Shown: positions 55,374-63,332, counted from the stretch's first letter. The stretch is 64,000 bases of DNA from Pandoraea nosoerga (GCF_902459585.1 NZ_CABPSC010000001.1:310001-374000); one strand, 5' to 3'. Program-made: numbers and translations. Notes: generated by a model from the sequence alone, not told the origin.

Positions 55374-56416
55374 GCGAGGCATCCCGGATTCAGCAACCGC
55401 GCCATGACGGCATTCTGAGCATGCAGCCGATTTGCCGCCTGCTGGAAAACCCAGGACGACGCGCCATCGATCACTTCGTCCGTCACCTCTTGTCCACGGT
55501 CCGCGGGCAGGCAGTGAAGATATCCCGCGTCCGTGCCGGAAAGACGCATGACGTCGGCGTCGACACGCCAGTCGCGATGGCGCTCGAACGCCCTTTGCAT
55601 CGCTCGCTCGTCCACCGGATCGCCGTGTCGCGTCGGCAGATGCGCGAGACAACACCACGATTTGGCATAGACGGCCTGTGCGCCATTCACACCGTCAAGA
55701 AAATCGTGGGTGACGCGCACACGCGCGCCGGTCTGGCCCGCGACCTGCCGCGCGCGGTCCATCACCTCGGGATCGAGGCCAAACGAGGCCGGGTGGGCCA
55801 GCGTGATGTCCATGCCGGCTTTGGCGGCGGCGAGCAGAAGACTTTGCGGCACGGCCACCGGCTTGTGCCAGCTCCCTGAATACGCCCAGCTGATGCACAG
55901 TCGGCGCCCGGCGAGATCACCCAGCCGTTCGCGCAACGTCATCATGTCGGCAAGTGCCTGACAGGGGTGAAAGCGATCGCACTCCATGTTGATCACAGGC
56001 ACCCGGCTCGATCGCGCGAACGCTTCGAGATGTCGATGCGCGGCGCCGTAGACCCATCCCGCTGGCTCGCCGTACATGCGTATCGCGATCGCATCGCCAT
56101 ATGACGAGAGGACGCGCGCTACGTCGGCGATCCGCTCTGTCGTGTAGGGAATTTCCGCTTCGGGCAGCGCCGGCGTGTAGATCGCGTGATGCGGGTCCAG
56201 CACGATCGCATTGCCGCCCATCCGGGCGAGCCCCGTCTGAAAGCTGCTGCGCGTGCGCAGCGACGCGTTGTAGAAGAGGAAATAGATCGTCTTGCCCTGC
56301 AGCGCCGCCCCCGTTTGCGCGGGGTAGCGCTGCTTGAAAGCGAGTGCCGCGTCCAGCAACGCGAGATAGTCCGCCGCGCTCATCGTCATGTCCGGGGCTA
56401 ACCAATGACTGTTCAC
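55370..56416 (-). CDS. Carbamoyltransferase resembling N-acetylornithine transcarbamylase
   Basis: A 348-aa member of the aspartate/ornithine carbamoyltransferase superfamily. The carbamoyl-phosphate loop reads SLRTRSSF (from residue 52) and the second motif HPCQ (150-153) in VPVINMECDRFHPCQALAD. YAKSW (250-254), HCLP (301-304) and ANRLHAQNAVMA follow. HPCQ after VPVINME and the ENRLH-like end resemble N-acetyl/N-succinylornithine transcarbamylases more than ArgF (HPTQ). The amine acceptor is unknown; diaminopropionate or an N-hydroxy derivative is my inference from the neighbours. GTG start with AGGAGA six bases upstream. It follows a 194-bp repeat-bearing gap. Confidence 0.85.
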   Translation of the reverse strand: MNSHWLAPDMTMSAADYLALLDAALAFKQRYPAQTGAALQGKTIYFLFYNASLRTRSSFQTGLARMGGNAIVLDPHHAIYTPALPEAEIPYTTERIADVARVLSSYGDAIAIRMYGEPAGWVYGAAHRHLEAFARSSRVPVINMECDRFHPCQALADMMTLRERLGDLAGRRLCISWAYSGSWHKPVAVPQSLLLAAAKAGMDITLAHPASFGLDPEVMDRARQVAGQTGARVRVTHDFLDGVNGAQAVYAKSWCCLAHLPTRHGDPVDERAMQRAFERHRDWRVDADVMRLSGTDAGYLHCLPADRGQEVTDEVIDGASSWVFQQAANRLHAQNAVMARLLNPGCLA

Positions 56417-56460
56417 GTTCGCTCTCCTGATGGGTCGATGCCGCCGCTCGATTGCGGGCC

Positions 56461-56549
56461 TTATTGCCCCCTATTGCCACCCCATTGCCACCCTATTGCC
56501 ACCCTATTGCCACCTGATTGCGACCTGATTGCCACCCTATCGCCGCTGA
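56461..56549. repeat. 11-bp tandem array inside the biosynthetic operon
   Basis: Eight near-identical units with core CTATTGCCACC; the ATTG of each lies at 56463, 56473, 56484, 56495, 56506, 56517, 56528 and (as ATCG) 56539. The spacing is 11 bp except for the first interval. It fills the only long gap in the operon, between the N-oxygenase and carbamoyltransferase genes. In the transcript each unit reads GGTGGCAATAG. Confidence 0.88.
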
Positions 56550-56610
56550 AGTGCCGCTGAAGCGCCGCCCCCCTGTGCCTTCCGTCTCCGCCCGACCGTG
56601 CCGCGCTGCT

Positions 56611-57576
56611 TCATGGCGGACGCCACCGGCCGGCGAGCTGGGCGAATCGCGCCGCGCTCGACAATCCCAGTCGTTCGAAGAGGCGACGCGGCACGAGCGC
56701 CGCTTCCATCATCTGCACGCCGACTTCCAGCGGGTCGATGCTTTCGCGCAGAACGCGGTCTGCGTTCTCTTCGCACAGCCCGATCGCGCACAGCTGCTCC
56801 CGCCACGCCGGCAACTCGGGTGCGAGAAACGCCATCATCAATTCCGGCAGCAGCGCGTCCAGGCACGCGCGCTCGTCCGAGGGCAGGGACGGCACCCATT
56901 CGCCGGCGAAGCGAACGAACGCCGCCTGATGGCGCATCTCGTCCGCCGCGTGCTCGGCGAGCAGCGCGCTCACGGGCGGGTAGATCCGGTCTCCCGCGCC
57001 AGCTCGCCGAAGCGTTCCGGTAATCAGCGTCTCGGTCACCGTCGCCGCTGCGATCATCGCGAGTCCGCGCCGCGCGCGCGGCACCGCCTCGCAAAGCGCC
57101 AGCACGCGCCCGACACCCGGCGATGGCGGCCGCGGCAGTGAGACACCGGTAGCCGCGAGCAGACACGCACGAAAGCGCGCCATCATCCATGTGTGAAAAC
57201 CTTCGTCGGTATAGATGGCGAGCAAGTCGTCGCGACCGACCGACACGCCCGGTTCGATATCGAGCATTTGCTCCACCGCGCGATTGACGATGTGCAGCTC
57301 CACACGCTCCGTCTTGTTCAGATAGTCCGCAAGCCGCCAGGCGCTCAGTTGCTGTCTGGCCGCCTGTCCGCGCTCGCGCACGAGCGGATGCGCGACATAT
57401 GGCATCAGCGATGCATTGAAGAAAAGGTGATCCGGCTGCAACGGCGGAAACGGTTCGTCGCTCCCCCAGCGGGCCGCCGCAGCGACTTCCCGCCACGGGC
57501 GTGGCACGGTCGTAAAAGCACCGGGCCCCTCGCGCGGCCCGTCGCCGTCACAGGGCGGTCGCCGAATATCAGGCAT
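56611..57576 (-). CDS. AurF-like diiron N-oxygenase
   Basis: A 321-aa protein of the p-aminobenzoate N-oxygenase (AurF) family, which oxidises amines to hydroxylamines or nitro groups. All seven AurF iron ligands have counterparts at matching spacing: E90, E125 and H128 (DEGFH), E182 (VTETLIT), H209, E213 and H216 (AEHAADEMRH). AurF itself uses E101, E136, H139, E196, H223, E227 and H230 (numbers recalled). HamC/PvfB-type relatives act on amino-acid-derived amines. The ATG follows GGAGA and overlaps the upstream synthetase gene by 8 bp. Substrate unknown. Confidence 0.85.
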   Translation of the reverse strand: MPDIRRPPCDGDGPREGPGAFTTVPRPWREVAAAARWGSDEPFPPLQPDHLFFNASLMPYVAHPLVRERGQAARQQLSAWRLADYLNKTERVELHIVNRAVEQMLDIEPGVSVGRDDLLAIYTDEGFHTWMMARFRACLLAATGVSLPRPPSPGVGRVLALCEAVPRARRGLAMIAAATVTETLITGTLRRAGAGDRIYPPVSALLAEHAADEMRHQAAFVRFAGEWVPSLPSDERACLDALLPELMMAFLAPELPAWREQLCAIGLCEENADRVLRESIDPLEVGVQMMEAALVPRRLFERLGLSSAARFAQLAGRWRPP

Positions 57577-59044
57577 GTGTCGTCTCCGCCTTTGACGCGT
57601 TGGTCGCGCGCAACTTCTCGTGTGCGGCCAGCGTCACCAGACTGGCGCGTTCCGGCCCCAGCCCAATACCGGCGAGCGGCGCGCCGATATACCGCTCGAC
57701 GAAGTCCACGAAGCCGTTCATGGCGGAATCGAGAGTGCCACCCCGGCCAAGCGAAATCGAGCGCTCCGTCAGGCCGGGATAGATCAGCACGTCGGGCATG
57801 GCCTCGCCCGAGAGCGCATCGCGCGGCACGCGCATCGGGACACCCTGGTAGGCCGTTTGCAGGTAGTACGACAGGCAGTCGACCTTGTTCAGGTAGACGC
57901 AATCCACCGCGTGCGCGCGAATCACCTCTCTGAGTTGCGCAAGATCGAGCATGCCGATGCGCCTGGGCCGCCCCGTGCCCGTACCATACTCGCCGGTCAG
58001 CATGCGCAGCGCCGTGCCGATGTCGAACGGGTCTGTCGAGCGCAACAGGTCTTCGGGAACGTGCTGCTCTCGTTCCTGAGCGGCACCCGCCTGCGTTTGT
58101 GCCGCATCGTGGCAATACGCCGCGGAACGGTCCCCACCCAGCTCTGACGGAAACGGCCCACGCCCCACGCGCGATACGATGGCCTTGGCCACGCCGATCG
58201 TGCGTCGGTGGTATTTCGCCGCCAGATCGCCCCCCACGTAGGCGTAGGCCGGGACCGTATGACTCGACGTAACGTAGGGCTGGCTGCCGTCGACCACGTC
58301 GAGCAATACCGATTGCGCACCTTCGAACAACACGCGCGCCCCCTGCTTCACGCGAACGGTGAGCCAACTTCGGTCCGGTTCGATATACCGGCGCAAGGTT
58401 CTCGCCACGGCGGGCAGCGACAGCAGGAGATCCGACATTTCCGCCATCCATGGCAACGTCCCCCCATCGGCGTTGATCATCCGTGTGAACACGTCGCGCA
58501 TGCTCGACACGGCAGTGGCCTCGTTTTCGAGTAGATCGCCGATCATCAGATTCACGCGCGTGTCGTTGCGGACGCGCAAAGCCCTGTCGGCATAGCATGG
58601 GCCGATGCCGTTTCCCGTGGTGCCGATCGTTGCGCTGCCGCGGCGGTCCAGTGCGATGTGATGCGGCTGAACCAGGGCCGCGCGTGCGCTGATGCGAAGC
58701 CGGCCCTCAAGGCAGACGCCCATGTCGTTGAGCTGCTCGATCTCCTCGGCGAGCTTCCATGGATTGATGGCGCATCCGGAGCCGATGTAGAGCGCGGCGT
58801 GCGGATGAAAGACGCCGGAGGGCAACTGCTTCAAAGCGATGCGCCCGTGCGGTGTATCGATGGTGTGGCCGGCGTTGGCGCCGCCGTTAAAGCGCGCGAT
58901 CACGTCATATTCGGGCGCGAGAGCATCGATGATTTTCGCTTTGCCTTCATCGCCATATTGCAGGCCGACGAGCACGTCGGCGAAACCCTCCGCGCCGTGC
59001 GAAGCGACGTGGTGAGACGAAGAGCGGGTAGGAGCTAGGGTCAT
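57569..59044 (-). CDS. Adenylosuccinate synthetase paralogue in the biosynthetic operon
   Basis: A 491-aa PurA homologue, longer than the usual 430 aa through a roughly 20-residue N-terminal extension and a central insertion (around QTQAGAAQEREQHVPEDLLR). The P-loop reads LQYGDEGKAKIID, with catalytic Asp (D32) and, in ANAGHT, His (H60) kept. IGTTGNGIGP, FEGAQSVLLD and NKVD (GTP base) are present. The aspartate loop reads GTGTGRPRRIG against GATTGRRRRTG in E. coli, so it differs at several sites while two key Arg are kept. It may be a resistant copy or an aspartate ligase of the pathway. ATGA overlap with the SbnB-like gene; AurF-like gene follows. Confidence 0.85.
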   Translation of the reverse strand: MTLAPTRSSSHHVASHGAEGFADVLVGLQYGDEGKAKIIDALAPEYDVIARFNGGANAGHTIDTPHGRIALKQLPSGVFHPHAALYIGSGCAINPWKLAEEIEQLNDMGVCLEGRLRISARAALVQPHHIALDRRGSATIGTTGNGIGPCYADRALRVRNDTRVNLMIGDLLENEATAVSSMRDVFTRMINADGGTLPWMAEMSDLLLSLPAVARTLRRYIEPDRSWLTVRVKQGARVLFEGAQSVLLDVVDGSQPYVTSSHTVPAYAYVGGDLAAKYHRRTIGVAKAIVSRVGRGPFPSELGGDRSAAYCHDAAQTQAGAAQEREQHVPEDLLRSTDPFDIGTALRMLTGEYGTGTGRPRRIGMLDLAQLREVIRAHAVDCVYLNKVDCLSYYLQTAYQGVPMRVPRDALSGEAMPDVLIYPGLTERSISLGRGGTLDSAMNGFVDFVERYIGAPLAGIGLGPERASLVTLAAHEKLRATNASKAETTHA

Positions 59045-60084
59045 GCGCGTTGCATATCGTTGAAAAAACGGGGGACGGGCGCCTGCTGCGGGGCGAGGCG
59101 CTCGTAGATCCAGCGGCCAACGGCGATGTCGAGAATGCCCATACCGAACGGCGAGAAGACGACAGGCCTGTCTCGGGGCGGAGCATTGCCGCCGCACAGC
59201 AAATCCGGCAGCGAGGTGCTCACGAAGTGCCGATGTCCGGTCTGTGCTTCCGTGAGATGGAGCGAGGTCTGCTCGCGCAGACAGTGGTCGATGTCGTCGA
59301 CCACGTTGCAAGACGCGAGAATGACGGCCGGCGCGAGATCGCGCAGGGAAAGATGCAGAACGATCGGGCAGTGCGAGAACCACTCGGGATTCGCGACGTA
59401 TGGCGTCGATGCAGTCGTGGCAAACACGATGACATCCGCCTCCCGGACGGCGATCTCGAGCGAGTTCTGGGTCTCGCTCGCGTAGCACGTTTCCATGCCG
59501 ATGCGCGCGGCCAGTGCGTCCGCGGCCCCGGCATTGAGGTCATGCACCGTCACCCGTGCAACGGGCAACGCCGCGAGCGGCAGCCACTGCGCGACGTGCC
59601 GGGCAATCACACCCGCGCCGATGAACGCAACCCGCACCCTCCCCGACGCGTTTGCCGCCTGTGGCCTGCCCCCGGTAAGCCGGCGCAAGGCGCTGATCGC
59701 GCTTGCCGCCGTGCGCGCCGCGCTGATGCAGCTCGCCTCCATGCACGCCGTCGGGAACCCCGTTGCCAGATCGTTCAGGATGAGTACCGCCGACGCGCGC
59801 GGCATGCCCCGCCCGACGTTCCCGGGAAAGCTCGATATCCATTTGATGCCGGTCGCGCCTTCGCCCGCCCTGTCCCGAATATGGGCCGGCAGCGCGATGA
59901 TGCGGTTTCGCTCGTCGTCGGGAAATCGCAGAAACTGGCTCTCGGGGTTGACGGTGCGGCCCGCGTGATGGGCACGATACGCCGCCTCGACGATATCGAG
60001 TACGGCGTGCCGTCCGCCACGGATTGCGGCATCGACCTGCTCCGCCGTGAAGACACGAAATTGCGGTGATGAAAGCGCGTTCAT
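59041..60084 (-). CDS. SbnB-like dehydrogenase for 2,3-diaminopropionate synthesis
   Basis: A 347-aa ornithine-cyclodeaminase/mu-crystallin-fold protein. The Rossmann motif is AFIGAGVIARH (near residue 153). TGIKWISSFPGNVGRGMPRA, SAVLILNDLATGFPTACMEA and SCISAARTAAS match SbnB, which oxidatively splits N-(1-amino-1-carboxy-2-ethyl)glutamate to L-2,3-diaminopropionate and 2-oxoglutarate. The ATG at 60084 overlaps the SbnA-like stop (ATGA). The pairing makes the assignment stronger than for a lone cyclodeaminase. Confidence 0.88.
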   Translation of the reverse strand: MNALSSPQFRVFTAEQVDAAIRGGRHAVLDIVEAAYRAHHAGRTVNPESQFLRFPDDERNRIIALPAHIRDRAGEGATGIKWISSFPGNVGRGMPRASAVLILNDLATGFPTACMEASCISAARTAASAISALRRLTGGRPQAANASGRVRVAFIGAGVIARHVAQWLPLAALPVARVTVHDLNAGAADALAARIGMETCYASETQNSLEIAVREADVIVFATTASTPYVANPEWFSHCPIVLHLSLRDLAPAVILASCNVVDDIDHCLREQTSLHLTEAQTGHRHFVSTSLPDLLCGGNAPPRDRPVVFSPFGMGILDIAVGRWIYERLAPQQAPVPRFFNDMQRA

Positions 60085-61169
60085 GGCCGTGCGGGACTCG
60101 TGGTCCGGGGCAGGGGTGGAGTAGCATCGGGTGCAGGCGACGCATCGGCGAAGCAGGTCGCGGCCCACGCGGCGTCGTACACGGTATCGAGGTACTTATC
60201 GCCCATGTCCGGCGCGATGGCGACGACGGTTTCATCGGGCGCAATGTCGGCGCCCGCTATCTGCACCGCGCGCAACACGCTGCCGGAAGAGCCACCCGCC
60301 AGCAATCCGCGCTGTGCGAGTGCGTGGCACATTCGCAGGGTTTCCGGCTCCGCGACGTGGACGACGGCGTCGGGTGGCTCGGCGTGAGGCGGCTCGCACA
60401 GCGGCGGGCGGCAGCTCGTCCCGAGTCCGGGAATCCGGCGCGCGCCGGGCGGGCCGCCAAACGTCACGGACCCGACGGCGTCCACCGCGACGACGCGCGT
60501 CGGCAATCGATGCGCGCGCACATATCGCAGGCATCCGAGCAGCGTCCCCGTCGTCCCCGCGCCCACGAAGAGATGGTCGACGCCGGGAAATGCCGCGAAG
60601 ACCTCTGGCGCCGTCCAGCGGAAGTGCGCCCGCCAATTGGACGGATTGGCATATTGATTGAGCCAGAGCCAGCGTGTGTCCTTCCGCACCTGCGCGCGTA
60701 TCCACGCAATGCGCGTACCCAGAAAACCGCCCTGCGCGTCGCGGCGTTCGACGCGAACCACGTGAGCGCCCAACGCCTGCATGGTGCGAACGGCATGCCG
60801 CGAGGTGTTCGGATCCGTGACGCAGGTGAAACGGTATCCGCGATTGGCGCACACCATGGCCAACGCGACCCCGAGGTTGCCCGACGATGATTCGACGATG
60901 TGCGTGTCGCGCCGAATGCTTCCGCTCGCCTCCAGGTCCTCGATCAGCTGCAACGCCGTCTTGAGCTTGATCGAGCCTGCAGGATTCAACCCCTCGAGTT
61001 TCAGATGGACGGGCGCGGCACACAGTCCGTCGATCCTCGTGAAGACCGGCGACGTGACAGGTCGCAGGAAGTTGCCGTCCACGCGCAGCGATAGGCTCTC
61101 CTGCGCGCCCGTATGGGCCGCGGGAGAGGTTCGCGGCAGCGCTGCCGGCGTTTCGCGTTGATGCCCCAC
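60081..61169 (-). CDS. SbnA-like PLP synthase for 2,3-diaminopropionate synthesis
   Basis: A 362-aa fold-type II PLP enzyme of the cysteine-synthase family. SbnA condenses O-phospho-L-serine with glutamate. The PLP lysine is K68 in EGLNPAGSIKLKTA, and SSSGNLGVALAMVCANRGY is the substrate loop; NPxGSIKLKTA is the SbnA rather than the CysK form. I chose the GTG at 61169, which has GGGAGG six bases upstream; a longer frame to 61271 would overlap the promoter. It is the first gene of the operon, about 95 nt after the predicted transcription start. Confidence 0.88.
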   Translation of the reverse strand: MGHQRETPAALPRTSPAAHTGAQESLSLRVDGNFLRPVTSPVFTRIDGLCAAPVHLKLEGLNPAGSIKLKTALQLIEDLEASGSIRRDTHIVESSSGNLGVALAMVCANRGYRFTCVTDPNTSRHAVRTMQALGAHVVRVERRDAQGGFLGTRIAWIRAQVRKDTRWLWLNQYANPSNWRAHFRWTAPEVFAAFPGVDHLFVGAGTTGTLLGCLRYVRAHRLPTRVVAVDAVGSVTFGGPPGARRIPGLGTSCRPPLCEPPHAEPPDAVVHVAEPETLRMCHALAQRGLLAGGSSGSVLRAVQIAGADIAPDETVVAIAPDMGDKYLDTVYDAAWAATCFADASPAPDATPPLPRTTSPARP

Positions 61170-61269
61170 GGTCAGCCTCCCGAAGTCACCCCCGATTGCG
61201 GTGGAATGGCGTGACGCAACGAAGGAATGCCGTTCGCAATGCCTGCGTTGCTGCACGCCGTGAAGCTTC

Positions 61270-61317
61270 ATTTAAGCGAATGGAGCGCGCGCGGAATACC
61301 TGCAAAGTCGTGTAGGA
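61270..61317 (-). promoter_or_regulatory. Lux-box-like operator and -10 box of the biosynthetic operon
   Basis: ACCTGCAAAGTCGTGTAGGA (61298-61317, plus-strand reading) obeys the lux/las-box rule NNCT-N12-AGNN and has imperfect inverted arms CCTGCA/TGTAGG. On the minus strand a TTAAAT -10-like box (61275-61270) lies 22 bp downstream. With a start site near 61263 the operator is centred at about -44, the class II position for LuxR-type activators. No -35 box is evident. The SbnA-like gene follows about 95 nt later. Confidence 0.65.
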
Positions 61318-61448
61318 CGCAGGATGCGGAAGCGCACCGTCGGGCACGGCGGCCGGTGCGATGTGCGAGTGGAAGGCGTCGGCATGGCGCCGACAGTGCG
61401 ACAGGGAAGCGGAAGCGCCCGGTGGACGGCGAACAGCGCCGTGGGATG

Positions 61449-62369
61449 TCAGCGCGGGCGGCCGCCGCGCCCGATGTCCTGGATGCGGACGATGGCATTG
61501 CCCGCGGCGTCGACCTTTTCCGGAATTTTCCACGCATGACCGTAGACGAGCTCGAAGGTCAGCGCAATCGTGCCGTCCTCGCCGCGCTGGCGCTCGAGCG
61601 CCGCGCGCAGGCCCGCAAGCCGCGCCCGCCCGGTAAGCCCCATCCGACGCTCCGGCAATGGATTCACGCCAAGCAGACGCACGTCGCGCAGCAGCGTGTC
61701 CGGTGACTCGAAGGTCAGCGTGAGCCGCTCCATGTCCGTCACGGGCGTGTCAAAGCCGCTTGCGACCATCATGTCGCCGAGATCGTGCATGTCGGTCGGC
61801 TCGAGAGCGTGGGGAAGGTCGTCGACTTGCGCCCACGCGGCGCGCAGCTCGCGCAGCGTGTCGGGGCCATACGCGGAGAACATCAGCAGACCATCGGTAC
61901 TCAGCACGCGGTGCCACTCGGGAATGACGCGATGCGGTTCACGATACCAATGGAGCGCGAGATTCGACCACACCAGATCGAAGGCGCGCGAAGCGAATGG
62001 CAACGCGGAAAAGTCGGCTTGCGCCACGCCATACGGCGGTGCGCTGCGAAGCAGGCGCCGCCACCCGCTCGCCGCACCGGCCGCGACCGCCGCGCGGGCC
62101 ATTGCGAAAGAGGCGTCGATTCCCACGCGATAGGCGTCGGGATAGCGGTCGCCGAAATGCCGCAGGTCGCTGCCCGTGCCGCAGCCTGCGTCCAACACCC
62201 GCTTTGGCTGCAGCTTGATGTAGTCCAGCCGGCTCGCGAGCCGTGACGCCACTTCGCGCATCAGAAAGTCGGCTTGCGCCCAGTGCGACGCGCGACGGTC
62301 GAATGCCGCACGCAAAAAACGGGACGAGAACGCGCGGGACGGAGCGGAGGGAGCGGCAGAAGGCTTCAT
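61449..62369 (-). CDS. bioC: Malonyl-ACP O-methyltransferase BioC
   Basis: SAM-dependent methyltransferase, 306 aa, that masks malonyl-ACP to start pimelate for biotin. The fold starts with AFDRRASHWAQADFLMREVA and the SAM motif VLDAGCGTGSDLRHFGDRYP, with FDLVWSNLALHWYREPHRV typical of BioC. The N-terminal 15 residues are Ala/Ser/Pro-rich. No other biotin gene is adjacent. It is on the same strand as the biosynthetic operon but separated from it by 279 bp that hold the lux-box promoter. Confidence 0.88.
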   Translation of the reverse strand: MKPSAAPSAPSRAFSSRFLRAAFDRRASHWAQADFLMREVASRLASRLDYIKLQPKRVLDAGCGTGSDLRHFGDRYPDAYRVGIDASFAMARAAVAAGAASGWRRLLRSAPPYGVAQADFSALPFASRAFDLVWSNLALHWYREPHRVIPEWHRVLSTDGLLMFSAYGPDTLRELRAAWAQVDDLPHALEPTDMHDLGDMMVASGFDTPVTDMERLTLTFESPDTLLRDVRLLGVNPLPERRMGLTGRARLAGLRAALERQRGEDGTIALTFELVYGHAWKIPEKVDAAGNAIVRIQDIGRGGRPR

Positions 62370-62495
62370 GGGACGGGCGAAAAGGCGAGTCGGCAGTATA
62401 CTCGCAGCTGTCCGAACGCATCGGGCACCGCCATTGCGCGGCCGCCGCGCGGCATTCGCGCCGCGTTCGCCGTCACCTCACTGCCGAATACCGCC

Positions 62496-63332
62496 TTGTC
62501 CATTCCGCGCAATCCGTTCCCGACGCTCGCCCGGCTCGCCGGCGCCCTGCTGCGCGCGGCGTTGCCGGACCACTGTGCCGTGTGCCACCGCCGCGCGGCG
62601 CGGCAAGTCTGCGCCGACTGCGCACGCATGTTCGACGCCGGGCGACCCGACGCACCCCTGCGCTGCGCGCGTTGCGCCATCGCGCTGCCGTCGCTCGCCG
62701 GGCCTGCGGCGGTACGTCACGCAGCCGCCGCGCAAGATGCGGCAATTTGTCGCACACCCCCTTCGGCAGCCGGGCCGATTTGCGGGGAATGCGTGGGCCA
62801 GCCGCCCGCTTTCGACGCGACGCTGGCGCTGGCAGATTACGTTGCGCCGCTCGATTCGCTGATGATCCGTCTGAAATACCACAGCGCCCTGCCACTGGCC
62901 CGCGAATTCGGCGAACGCCTTGGCGACGCGCTGCTGGCGCAGCCCGACGACCCGGCGTCGCCTCGGCTGCCGCTGGTCGTGCCGGTGCCGTTGGCGCCAT
63001 CGAGACTGGCGGCACGCGGCTTCAATCAGGCATGGGAGCTTGCTCGCGTTGCCGCGAGACGCGCGAACCTGCCGGCCAGCGCGCATGTTCTGCGCCGCGC
63101 GCGGACCACGGCCTCGCAGCGGCGCCTCTCGCGCGAGGCGCGTATGCGCAACCTGCGTGATGCCTTCGTCGCCAGCGACGGCGTTCGCGGGCGCCGCATC
63201 ATCCTGGTCGATGACGTGATGACCACGCGCGCCACCTGCGACGCCGCAGCCCGTGCGCTCAAGACCGCCGGCGCGTCACATGTGCTCGCCGCCATCGCAC
63301 TGCGAACGCCGCCCCCCGATAACTCCACATAA
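62496..63332 (+). CDS. ComF-family phosphoribosyltransferase-like protein
   Basis: A protein of about 278 aa of the ComF/GntX family, linked to DNA uptake or to use of DNA as nutrient. A Cys-rich zinc-ribbon region (CAVCHRRAARQVCADC, later CARC and CGEC) precedes the PRTase motif IILVDDVMTTRATCDAAARA; VVPVPLAPSRLAARGFNQAW is the ComF signature. The start is uncertain. I give the TTG at 62496; the open frame extends to 62274, overlapping bioC, with no ComF-like sequence there. A 10-bp tandem array begins in its last codons. Confidence 0.85.
   Translation: MSIPRNPFPTLARLAGALLRAALPDHCAVCHRRAARQVCADCARMFDAGRPDAPLRCARCAIALPSLAGPAAVRHAAAAQDAAICRTPPSAAGPICGECVGQPPAFDATLALADYVAPLDSLMIRLKYHSALPLAREFGERLGDALLAQPDDPASPRLPLVVPVPLAPSRLAARGFNQAWELARVAARRANLPASAHVLRRARTTASQRRLSREARMRNLRDAFVASDGVRGRRIILVDDVMTTRATCDAAARALKTAGASHVLAAIALRTPPPDNST

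Noticed and set aside
59041-60084. SbnB-like protein considered as a true ornithine cyclodeaminase making proline
   Set aside because: The KWISSFPGN and PRASAVLILND segments and the overlap with an SbnA-like gene fit the diaminopropionate pathway better.
51660-61169. Accessory operon considered as a staphyloferrin B-type siderophore locus because of SbnA/SbnB
   Set aside because: There are no IucA/IucC-type (NIS) synthetases, no TonB receptor and no iron transporter; SbnA/SbnB also serve antibiotic pathways.
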